Origin: Candidatus Woesearchaeota archaeon
GTDB lineage: Archaea > Nanobdellota > Nanobdellia > Woesearchaeales > PXDW01
Assembly: GCA_003564925.1 (NCBI GenBank)
Contig: PXDW01000062.1
Location: 1 to 5,925 of the forward strand
Reading direction: 5' to 3'
Length of the DNA stretch: 5,925 bases
Part shown: positions 1 to 5,925 of the stretch, in pieces
Numbering within the stretch: the stretch's first letter is position 1
How the letters are laid out: every line of letters starts with the position of its first letter
Program-made: the position numbers and the translations under genes
Notes under the pieces: model-generated
Databases searched by the model: none
The model's input: the letters and a program-made list of their open reading frames with translations, nothing else
Told to the model about the DNA's origin: nothing

Positions 1-55
1 ATAGTATATATTTAGTAATATATTAGTAACTATTTAGTATATAAACAGTAAATTT
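1..55 (+). repeat. Array of five 11-bp direct repeats with AGTA core (putative operator)
   Basis: The tetramer AGTA occurs at 3-6, 14-17, 25-28, 36-39 and 47-50, exactly 11 bases apart each time. The middle three copies (12-17, 23-28, 34-39) are TTAGTA; the outer two are ATAGTA and ACAGTA. The remaining five bases of each unit are A/T apart from one C. A spacing of 11 bp puts every core on roughly the same face of the helix. The array overlaps the TATA box and lies just ahead of a ribbon-helix-helix gene, a family known to bind tandem sites cooperatively, so an autoregulatory operator is the natural inference. The first unit starts at base 1, so the array may continue to the left. The low complexity of the region lowers certainty about function, but the register itself is directly visible. 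Confidence 0.65.
38..45 (+). promoter_or_regulatory. Archaeal TATA box (TATATAAA) for the RHH/surface-protein operon
   Basis: TATATAAA is a near-consensus archaeal TATA box. Archaeal transcription usually starts about 25-27 bases downstream of the box centre, here around 66-70, which is almost on the ATG at 71. That predicts a leaderless or nearly leaderless mRNA and agrees with the lack of a Shine-Dalgarno sequence before 71. The box starts inside the fourth AGTA repeat and runs to the start of the fifth, so a protein bound to the array would be expected to block TBP. Surrounding DNA is very AT-rich, so alternative TATA positions (for example 5-11) cannot be excluded. Confidence 0.55.
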
Positions 56-70
56 TAATAGAAGTACAGA

Positions 71-223
71 ATGGCTCAGATAAACTTTTCAATAAAAGAC
101 GAGTTAAATAAAAAAATAGAAGAGATGGCAGCAGAGCTTGGCCTAGCTAAATCTGATTATATAAAAAGCCTAATAATCGAGGACTTAAAAAAATATATTT
201 TAAAGAGAAAAAATGAGAAATAG
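71..223 (+). CDS. Small ribbon-helix-helix (CopG/Arc/MetJ-type) transcriptional regulator
   Basis: This 50-residue protein has the typical length and layout of a stand-alone RHH domain. Residues 3-8 (QINFSI) form the N-terminal beta strand, with Ile4, Phe6 and Ile8 facing the core and Gln3, Asn5 and Ser7 available for the DNA groove. Helix A spans about 9-23, Gly24 makes the turn, and helix B runs from about Lys27 to 46 with Ser28 near its N-cap. The tail is basic (KRKNEK). RHH proteins act as dimers whose paired strands enter the major groove. The start is ATG 71, placed about where the TATA box at 38-45 would begin the transcript. The gene overlaps the next one by 11 bases, so the two are probably co-transcribed. 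The 11-bp repeats upstream suggest autorepression. No toxin gene follows, so a toxin-antitoxin role is not supported. It falls below usual length cut-offs but the fold pattern is convincing. Confidence 0.85.
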   Translation: MAQINFSIKDELNKKIEEMAAELGLAKSDYIKSLIIEDLKKYILKRKNEK

Positions 224-2726
224 TTTAATAACCATAATAATTGCACTTTTGATGATTCCTCTAGTTTACAGCACTTCCATAAGTCTTCATTCAAAAGATT
301 ATATAATTGAAGGAGAAACTGAAGAAGCAAGCTTCATAATATCAACTGATGAACCTTTCAATGGCATAGTCTATATACACTATAACAATATCCAGTCTTC
401 AACAACCAGTGTTCCGATTATAGGCTCAAAATTTTATGGGATAGGGCCTTTTACTTATCCTTTTGAATGGACTTATAGGGGGATTGCAAGAGGACATTAT
501 ATGATTTCTTTGCAGCTTAAAAATTCAAGCGGACATACGGTTGCTGTAGATCAAAGACAAGGTTATGTTAATAGCTCAAACCCAATAATATTAACAAAAT
601 CTCCAACAGGGATTGTAACTTCTTCATCAACAAGATTAGAAGTCAAAACAAATAAAAATGCAAAATGCAGATTTGACACAGAAGATAAGAAATTTTATGA
701 TTTGAGAAATGAATTTGAGATAACAGGAGAAAAAACCCACACACATATTCTGACTAATCTAAATGAAAGTAATAAACATTATTTTGTGAGATGTATTGAT
801 ACAAATAGGTATGAAACACGCAATTCCACATTGATAAGATTTTTAGTTAATTTTGCTCCTACTGCAGAGATAAGGCTTAGTAAAACTTCCCCTTTAAAGG
901 CCGGCATAGTAGAAGTAACTGTTTTAACTTCAGAAAATCTTGAACAAGCCCCGACCTTAGAATATAGCTTTGATGATTCTCCCAATGCAAGAAGAATAGT
1001 TTCTCTAACCGGTTCAAATTCTTTATGGAAAGGCTATATGATTATAACAGAAGAAGATGACAATAAAGTTGGAACATTCTATTTTTCAGGAAAAGACAAG
1101 CATGGAACTATTGGAAGGGAAATAACAAAAGGCAAATCTTTTGTTGTTGATACTACAAAACCTCCAGCCCCAAAAAGTTTAGAGGCAAGGTCAAGAAAAG
1201 ATGGCAAGATAGATTTAGTTTGGCATTATGAAGGAGAAGAAGTTTCACATTTTAATATCTACAGGTCAACTTCAGCAGGCGTTGATTATGTAAATTATTA
1301 TGATAAGACAGACAAAGACGAGTATATTTTTACAGATATATTAACTAACGATAAAGTAACTTATTATTACAGAGTGAATGCAGTAGATAGAGCAGGAAAT
1401 ATAGGATATTTATCTATGGAAGTCCATGCTACTGCAATATATGATTCCAAAGAAAAAGCTGAAGAACAACAGACTGAAGAGCCAAGAGTTTTACCGCCTT
1501 CTTTAGTGGTTCTTGTGAATGATGAGATAAACCGAGTTGAAAAGCTTCTAATAGACCTTGAAGAGATATCGCTAACAATATCCAATGAAAATGAAGAAAT
1601 AATATCTGATTTAGGATTAGAAAAAAAATTAAAAGAGTCAGAAAACGAGCTAAACAGAATAAAAAATAAGCTTGAAAGCCTTAAGCTTTCATACAGAACA
1701 GAAACCCAGCTGAATAATGAGATTAGTAGTATAGTCCTAGAGATGAGGAAAATACAGCAGACCACTCCCAAAAGAATAAGCCTGTTGGGAAAAAGCGAGT
1801 CAATACAAATCCTTCCAAAAGAATACATTGATTTGGCCGTTGACAAGCTGTTTTTGAACCCTGAATTTGAAGGCGTTGATAAGGAAAGGTACAAAAGCCA
1901 AAACCAAAGAATTCAAAGCTTTATTGAGACAACTGTTGTAATGTATAATCTTGAAATAGAATATATGGACTCTTCATTAAAGGAAAAGACGCTAGTGTCT
2001 AAATTTTTTACATATATAAGCTCAGAGCCATTGAAAGATCTAATTCTTTTTGAAATAATACCCAGAGAAGTTGCGCAAAGTTCAGATGAGATAGAGTTCC
2101 TGAAGTCAAATTTTGAAGTTATACAGGACAACATATATAAATTTGGGTTTACAGAACTAGGATTCAGCGGCCAAAGCTTAAAATATGTTGTAAACAAAAA
2201 GGTTAGCTCAAATAGCATCAGAAAAACAGCATCCGTAATATTGGTGGGCCCTTTACAGCTAGAAGAAAGCCTTAAGCACATAACAGGATTTTCAATATCA
2301 GATATTTTCGGTTCAGAGCAGGTTTTCGGAGCGAAGGGTACAATTTTCATAATTATTGGCTTAATTATTATTGGAATATTAATTGGCTACCAGGTAATGA
2401 TATCGAAGGGGTATACTCTCAATCTTGATTTTATAAATAAGCTAAAAAAAGAAAAAAAATATATCAGGAACAATAAAACTCAAAGTAGTTTCTCAAGCGT
2501 TAATCAGGACAAAGTTCATGATGAGAATAATTTTGAGATTATAACCAAGCTGATAGACTGGAGTTATGAATATCTGGAGCAAGGAAGAGCAGATAAGGCA
2601 AAATCACTCTATCCAAGAATATCATTATTATACAAAAACCTATCAAAGAAACACAAAAAGATAATTGTAGAAAGATGCATTGATCTGATAAAAAAAATAA
2701 AAAATTTGGATAAAGGAAAAGGATGA
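213..2726 (+). CDS. Large type I membrane surface protein with Ig-like and fibronectin III domains
   Basis: The 837-residue protein starts with a signal peptide (about 1-20, likely cut after VYS). Modules in order: Ig-like beta domain at 21-120; a second at about 125-213 with probable disulfide Cys152-Cys194 in the archaeal pattern that ends HYFVRCID; a third at 214-315; fibronectin type III at about 317-408 (start PPAPKSLEA, then IDLVWHYE, FNIYRS, YYYRVNAVDRAGN); coiled coil at about 431-515; a juxtamembrane domain at about 528-685 carrying FEIIPREVAQSSDEIEF and YVVNKKV, a pattern I associate with archaeal surface proteins; one transmembrane helix at 709-731; then a basic cytoplasmic tail of about 105 residues. 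Residues 771-830 of the tail look like a helical hairpin similar to TPR-type repeats. The outside-in topology suggests an adhesin or receptor. ATG 213 lies inside the regulator gene and overlaps it by 11 bases; no Shine-Dalgarno is evident, so translational coupling is plausible. The precise ligand and function are unknown. Confidence 0.88.
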   Translation: MRNSLITIIIALLMIPLVYSTSISLHSKDYIIEGETEEASFIISTDEPFNGIVYIHYNNIQSSTTSVPIIGSKFYGIGPFTYPFEWTYRGIARGHYMISLQLKNSSGHTVAVDQRQGYVNSSNPIILTKSPTGIVTSSSTRLEVKTNKNAKCRFDTEDKKFYDLRNEFEITGEKTHTHILTNLNESNKHYFVRCIDTNRYETRNSTLIRFLVNFAPTAEIRLSKTSPLKAGIVEVTVLTSENLEQAPTLEYSFDDSPNARRIVSLTGSNSLWKGYMIITEEDDNKVGTFYFSGKDKHGTIGREITKGKSFVVDTTKPPAPKSLEARSRKDGKIDLVWHYEGEEVSHFNIYRSTSAGVDYVNYYDKTDKDEYIFTDILTNDKVTYYYRVNAVDRAGNIGYLSMEVHATAIYDSKEKAEEQQTEEPRVLPPSLVVLVNDEINRVEKLLIDLEEISLTISNENEEIISDLGLEKKLKESENELNRIKNKLESLKLSYRTETQLNNEISSIVLEMRKIQQTTPKRISLLGKSESIQILPKEYIDLAVDKLFLNPEFEGVDKERYKSQNQRIQSFIETTVVMYNLEIEYMDSSLKEKTLVSKFFTYISSEPLKDLILFEIIPREVAQSSDEIEFLKSNFEVIQDNIYKFGFTELGFSGQSLKYVVNKKVSSNSIRKTASVILVGPLQLEESLKHITGFSISDIFGSEQVFGAKGTIFIIIGLIIIGILIGYQVMISKGYTLNLDFINKLKKEKKYIRNNKTQSSFSSVNQDKVHDENNFEIITKLIDWSYEYLEQGRADKAKSLYPRISLLYKNLSKKHKKIIVERCIDLIKKIKNLDKGKG
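1161..1436 (+). other. Fibronectin type III domain within the surface protein
   Basis: Residues 317-408 of the protein starting at 213 carry the FN3 signature: proline-rich entry (PPAPKSLEA), strand B Trp in IDLVWHYE, strand C FNIYRS, and the conserved Tyr-rich F strand YYYRVNAVDRAGN followed by a G strand. FN3 modules are typical extracellular binding or spacer units. It is the most readily named domain of the protein. Confidence 0.8.
2337..2405 (+). other. Single transmembrane helix of the surface protein
   Basis: Residues 709-731 form an unbroken hydrophobic stretch (GTIFIIIGLIIIGILIGYQV) followed by a Lys/Arg-rich run (732-752). By the positive-inside rule this gives an extracellular N-terminus and cytoplasmic C-terminus. 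The sequence just before it (690-705) contains an ITGFSI motif related to one in the next gene. Confidence 0.9.
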
Positions 2727-2843
2727 TTTAAGAATTATATTCATATTATTACAGTTAGTATTTTAGGGGATCATAGGATTAAATTTGGTTTAATATACAT
2801 AGAGTGTTATAGTTCGCGCAAAATTATTAAAAATAATAAGAAA
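2727..2843 (+). promoter_or_regulatory. Intergenic spacer with possible TATA element for the second giant gene
   Basis: This 117-base gap has no convincing gene. TTTAATATA at 2789-2797 is a plausible archaeal TATA box; it would place transcription start near 2820 and leave a leader of about 24 bases before ATG 2844. No Shine-Dalgarno is seen. One TTAGTA hexamer (2755-2760) recalls the upstream array but is not repeated in 11-bp register. No stem-loop terminator is clear; T-rich stretches at 2739-2750 and 2759-2764 might terminate the upstream transcript, but the evidence is weak. Read-through from the upstream gene is also possible. Confidence 0.3.
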
Positions 2844-5800
2844 ATGAGTAATAAGAAAAATTTAAGAGCAATTATGATCGGAAGAAAAAGCAGCCTGTCT
2901 AATATTAATAATATAGTTTTTTTGCTTTTAATATTTTCATTCCTCCTATTCTTGCCGAAAATATTTGCTTTGAACAGCACAATAAACCAATCATTAAGCA
3001 ATTGGTCATATCCCAACAATATTTCAGACCAGAAATCTTTATTTAACTTTACGTTAAATGAAACTTTTGAAAACCTTAGTTTTTCTCATAATTATACCAA
3101 CACCACATATACCAACATAACAAAAGAAATACCAATAGAAAATGAATCAATACAGAATGAATTTTTTGACATTAATGAAACCATTGAAAATAACTCCACT
3201 TTAGTTTTTAATGCCTCTCTTAATTTTACAGAAACCTATTATGAAAATTACTCTTATTATTACAATATGACTAATGATACAAACAAAACACCACCAATCA
3301 ACAAAACTGTTGATGATAATGCAACTCGGGAAGAAGAGCAGCATGAAGATAGCCAAAAAACTCCAGAAGAAGAACAATATGAAATTGAAGATACAGATGA
3401 ATCAACTGAATTTTTTGATGAAGAATTTGATGATCATTTTGAGGAACAATTTGAGGAAGAAATATGCGGTGAATGTATAGTAAGCGATAGCCATAAGATA
3501 GATGTCTACAGAGAGCAAAGCTCTGGTGTAGGTGTAAACAGAACAATGTCAGTAAGGTTATTTTTGCTGAACAATAATTCTGGAAGAATTTCAGATTTCT
3601 ACATTACAGACAGGTTTGAAGATGGGTGGGAAATAATAAGCAGACCAAACAATTCAATAATATCAAAAAATAAAATTTCATTTTTTATAGATGATATTGC
3701 TCCCGACGAACTGCTTTTGTTAAACTATACAATAAAGGCTCCAGAGAGTGAGAGAATAAGCATATTTTCATCTTATCTAAATTATTCCCAAAACTCACAG
3801 GAGTTGCCCGATTATCATGTAGAGGTTAATACTTCAAAAGCTTTTTTTGAGACAGACATAGATTTTTATCCAAATGACAGGGAAACAACAAGGACAATAG
3901 CATACAACACAACATATCTTGCTCTTTTTACAGTAAAAAACATTGGAGATAAGACAGTTTCTGATTTTGAGACATTTTATACATGGATATATAATAGCTC
4001 AAAATGGAATATAAAGATTACAGGAATAAGCAGCGGATGCGAAAACAAAGACATACTTAATTTTGGAGAAATGAAGGGATTGAGGTGCTGGTGGCTACCT
4101 TTCGAAGAAAATGAGATAAAAAGTTTTACAGTAGAAATTTCCTCTCCGCTTATGCATGAAGAGGAATTTGTTCTTTCTAATGTAACCTATGATCCCCCGA
4201 TGCTCGTTTTCGATGAAGAGTCATTCTTTGCTAAGATCCCTTCGTTTTTCATTTTTGTTGGCTCGGGTATAAGAAACTTCTTTGCTAGTTTATGGCAGGA
4301 GATACTGATTGGCGAAATAACAGGAAGAGTTGTAGATGAAGGTTTAACTCAAATTGAGCAGCCTTCAGACATGGAAACAGGCATAGACGAAAGCGATGCA
4401 GAGGAAAAGCAAGAAGAGCCAGAAGAGGACATTTCTATACAAATAACAGATCATCATGAGTCAAACATCACAAATCTAGAGGATGAAATTTCTGATAATC
4501 TTACTCAAGATACTGATTTAAATGAGAGCGCAATACAGGAATCAAGCCAGATAAACGAGATTCAAGATGATATTGTAAGAAGAGGCTTATCTGGAGTTCT
4601 AGTTAATAATCAAAGACCAGATTCAAGGCCTGGTCAAAAGCCAAAAAAAATTGAAGTCTGGTTCCCTTCATTGCAGAATCATTTCATTAGGGTAAGGGAT
4701 ATAGAACCTCCGGATGACATACCTGTAATTGAAAACATGGAGCTTAAGGATTCTAGAGGCAAAGCATTGAATTTTGACAAAAAAATAAGAAGAATAGATG
4801 AAATAACTTATGAAGTCGAGATTAAGCTTAAGGATACCAAGATAAGAAAAGTTAAATTTGATGACCTTAAGCTTAAAAAAGGGGAGGTATTTGATTTGCA
4901 ATTGGAAGATGTTCCAAACAATATACCTTCTCCAGATAATGTCCACTGGAAAAATGTTTATGCTATAAACCCCGAAAATCTTAACTTTACAAAAGGCTCT
5001 TTTACAGCAGTTGCTGAAGGTTCAGAACTATACAAATGTGCAGACTGGAACTTTTCAGAGCAGAAATGCTACGGCTCATGGGTTAAGATAATGGACTTAA
5101 TACCAGGAGAAGAATACATTGTCGAGATCAGTCCTGACGATCCAGCTTTTGCTGAAACAGGCGTTGCTTCCATCAACACAAAGAAGCCTATATACAGAAC
5201 AAATGATGTTGCAGATATTGTAATGGTTGTTCTGGACAGATTCGGATATCTTGTAAAGGATGCCTATGTAACCCTTGAAATAACAAGCCCAGACAACATC
5301 TCTTACCTTTACTCAACCCAATCAAACATAACAGAGACTCAAAAGGGAATATATGAGGCATCTTTTCCCCAGACATTTTTGGAGGGAAACTACACCATGA
5401 TTGTTTCCGCTCTCGGAAACAATGTAAACAATACAATGGAGTCTTACTTCACAGTTTTGGACCATTACGAGTTTGACATCATAAGAGATACCCCGGTAAC
5501 AATAGACCCCTGGAAAGGCCCATTCACATCTTCAATAAATATAATATCCTATACAAACACAACATTGTTCAATTTCAGCGAGGTTCTTCCAGAAAGCTTT
5601 ACAGTTTTTGACTCTGGAGGAGCTTTCCTCTCAGAAAATAACGGAAAAAAAGTTTTAACATGGGAGAACCTTAACAATAATTCAGTTGTAAGCTATATTG
5701 CCTCTTCCCCTTTAATAACTCCGGATCTTTACGAAATAGGCCCTTCATTTGTTGAATACAATGATTACAGCTCAAGCCATAATATCTTCAGGGAAGCAAG

Positions 5801-5925
5801 GCCATGGTACCTTGCAATTGACCCTGTAACAATATACTACGACCCTAATTCAGATATACAGACAGAATTAGAGTCTAACTGCGATAACCATTATGATTGT
5901 GTTGCTGAAGGGGTTAGGCAGCCAA
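2844..5925 (+). CDS. Giant multidomain secreted surface protein, 3' end beyond the window
   Basis: The frame stays open for 1027 codons to the window edge, so the gene is partial. Residues 1-42 form a signal peptide (hydrophobic core about 24-40, likely cut after IFA). Then: N-glycosylation sequon stalk 44-161; acidic region 162-206 ending in a CGEC motif (Cys208, Cys211); two beta-sandwich modules of COG1361/DUF11 style at about 217-330 and 331-455 (probable Cys399-Cys415 pair); hydrophobic segment 461-489 followed by ITGRVV; acidic linker 500-578; a beta domain 600-775 ending with KCADWNFSEQKCYGSW (Cys732, Cys742) and IMDLIPGEEY, a pattern I recognise from DPANN surface proteins; an Ig/macroglobulin-like domain 779-873; a further module 875-995 with the closing pattern FREARPWYLAIDP; and the start of another domain with Cys1013 and Cys1019. 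ATG 2844 is the first ATG after the upstream stop; ATG 2874 would give a shorter, more typical signal peptide n-region and remains possible. Probable structural, adhesive or protective surface role; exact function unknown. Confidence 0.87.
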   Translation, partial: MSNKKNLRAIMIGRKSSLSNINNIVFLLLIFSFLLFLPKIFALNSTINQSLSNWSYPNNISDQKSLFNFTLNETFENLSFSHNYTNTTYTNITKEIPIENESIQNEFFDINETIENNSTLVFNASLNFTETYYENYSYYYNMTNDTNKTPPINKTVDDNATREEEQHEDSQKTPEEEQYEIEDTDESTEFFDEEFDDHFEEQFEEEICGECIVSDSHKIDVYREQSSGVGVNRTMSVRLFLLNNNSGRISDFYITDRFEDGWEIISRPNNSIISKNKISFFIDDIAPDELLLLNYTIKAPESERISIFSSYLNYSQNSQELPDYHVEVNTSKAFFETDIDFYPNDRETTRTIAYNTTYLALFTVKNIGDKTVSDFETFYTWIYNSSKWNIKITGISSGCENKDILNFGEMKGLRCWWLPFEENEIKSFTVEISSPLMHEEEFVLSNVTYDPPMLVFDEESFFAKIPSFFIFVGSGIRNFFASLWQEILIGEITGRVVDEGLTQIEQPSDMETGIDESDAEEKQEEPEEDISIQITDHHESNITNLEDEISDNLTQDTDLNESAIQESSQINEIQDDIVRRGLSGVLVNNQRPDSRPGQKPKKIEVWFPSLQNHFIRVRDIEPPDDIPVIENMELKDSRGKALNFDKKIRRIDEITYEVEIKLKDTKIRKVKFDDLKLKKGEVFDLQLEDVPNNIPSPDNVHWKNVYAINPENLNFTKGSFTAVAEGSELYKCADWNFSEQKCYGSWVKIMDLIPGEEYIVEISPDDPAFAETGVASINTKKPIYRTNDVADIVMVVLDRFGYLVKDAYVTLEITSPDNISYLYSTQSNITETQKGIYEASFPQTFLEGNYTMIVSALGNNVNNTMESYFTVLDHYEFDIIRDTPVTIDPWKGPFTSSINIISYTNTTLFNFSEVLPESFTVFDSGGAFLSENNGKKVLTWENLNNNSVVSYIASSPLITPDLYEIGPSFVEYNDYSSSHNIFREARPWYLAIDPVTIYYDPNSDIQTELESNCDNHYDCVAEGVRQP
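2973..3326 (+). other. Sequon-dense (N-glycosylation) stalk in the giant surface protein
   Basis: Residues 44-161 hold 22 Asn-X-Ser/Thr sequons, starting at Asn 44, 48, 53, 59, 68, 72, 77, 83, 86, 91, 100, 111, 116, 117, 123, 127, 135, 141, 144, 147, 153 and 159. That is about one every five residues. No cysteine and almost no basic residue is present, and no domain is recognisable. Archaea N-glycosylate surface proteins at this motif, so the segment is likely a heavily glycosylated, extended spacer right after the signal peptide. Confidence 0.75.
3414..3461 (+). repeat. Four-residue phenylalanine/acidic tandem repeat (4 x 12 bp)
   Basis: Residues 191-206 read FDEE, FDDH, FEEQ, FEEE: four tandem tetrapeptides each beginning with Phe and otherwise mostly acidic, followed by Ile207 in the same register and then Cys208. 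Each unit is 12 bases starting with TTTGA. If helical, the aromatic residues would form a slowly rotating stripe on an otherwise anionic rod. It sits between the glycan stalk and the first folded module. Confidence 0.7.
4224..4334 (+). other. Internal hydrophobic/amphipathic segment plus ITGRVV motif
   Basis: Residues 461-490 of the giant protein form a hydrophobic, aromatic-rich stretch (FFAKIPSFFIFVG, then IRNFFASLWQEILIG) with Lys464, Arg477 and Glu486 interrupting it. It is probably too polar for a standard transmembrane helix but could lie on or dip into a membrane. It is followed at once by EITGRVVDEG and a long acidic linker. The neighbouring surface protein has a matching ITGFSI just before its transmembrane helix. 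Confidence 0.5.

Noticed and set aside
71..223. RHH protein as antitoxin of a toxin-antitoxin pair
   Set aside because: The next gene is a large secreted membrane protein, not a small toxin such as RelE, PIN or MazF, and no other gene overlaps.
1621..1628. A8 run, with A7 and A8 runs at 2444-2459, as possible phase-variation tracts
   Set aside because: Runs of this length are expected in AAA-rich coding DNA of an AT-rich genome, and the frame is intact at each.
1673..1691. Perfect 7-bp inverted repeat with a 5-base loop (TGAAAGC / GCTTTCA)
   Set aside because: It lies deep inside the coiled-coil coding region with no T-tract after it. Repeated AAGCTT from Lys-Leu codons explains it.
1367..1894. 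Open frame of 175 codons on the - strand
   Set aside because: It lies entirely antisense to the surface-protein gene, in the coiled-coil region. The product is Ser/Phe/Leu-rich without a domain pattern, as expected from the complement of Glu/Lys-rich codons.
1913..2350. Open frame of 145 codons on the - strand
   Set aside because: It is antisense to the juxtamembrane domain of a well-supported protein, with no recognisable motif and no promoter evidence.
2755..2760. TTAGTA in the intergenic spacer as a second regulator site
   Set aside because: It is a single hexamer without 11-bp partners, which is likely by chance in such AT-rich DNA.
3274..3546. Short open frames on + (another frame) and - strands in the acidic repeat region
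   Set aside because: Both are products of the repetitive GAA/GAT/CAA codons of the real frame; their translations are low-complexity (Met/Lys/Asn-rich or His/Leu/Gln-rich).

Overview
The window looks like archaeal DNA, most likely from a DPANN lineage of the Woesearchaeota/Pacearchaeota type. The reasons are strong AT richness, heavy use of ATA (Ile) and AGA/AGG (Arg) codons, archaeal TATA-box-like elements, an absence of clear Shine-Dalgarno sequences, and two very large secreted proteins built from small beta-sandwich modules of a kind I recognise from these archaea. Lineage and domain names rest on pattern recognition only; no search was run.

There are three genes, all on the + strand. 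(1) Positions 1-70 are a promoter region: five AGTA-cored units repeat exactly every 11 bases and overlap a TATATAAA box. (2) Positions 71-223 encode a 50-residue ribbon-helix-helix DNA-binding protein whose start lies about where transcription should begin. (3) Positions 213-2726 overlap the regulator by 11 bases and encode an 837-residue type I membrane protein: signal peptide, three Ig-like modules, a fibronectin type III domain, a coiled coil, a juxtamembrane domain, one transmembrane helix and a basic cytoplasmic helical domain. (4) Positions 2727-2843 are a 117-base spacer with a possible TATA element. (5) From 2844 to the window end runs the first 1027 codons of a still larger secreted protein. 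It has a signal peptide, a stalk with 22 N-glycosylation sequons in 116 residues, an acidic region with a four-residue phenylalanine repeat, then two blocks of beta-sandwich modules separated by a hydrophobic segment and an acidic linker.

The most interesting reading is that the small RHH protein controls its own promoter through the 11-bp array, and with it the co-transcribed surface receptor or adhesin. The cytoplasmic tail of that surface protein could report to the cell interior. The second giant protein is probably also displayed at the surface. No mobile element, CRISPR array, tRNA or rRNA was seen.
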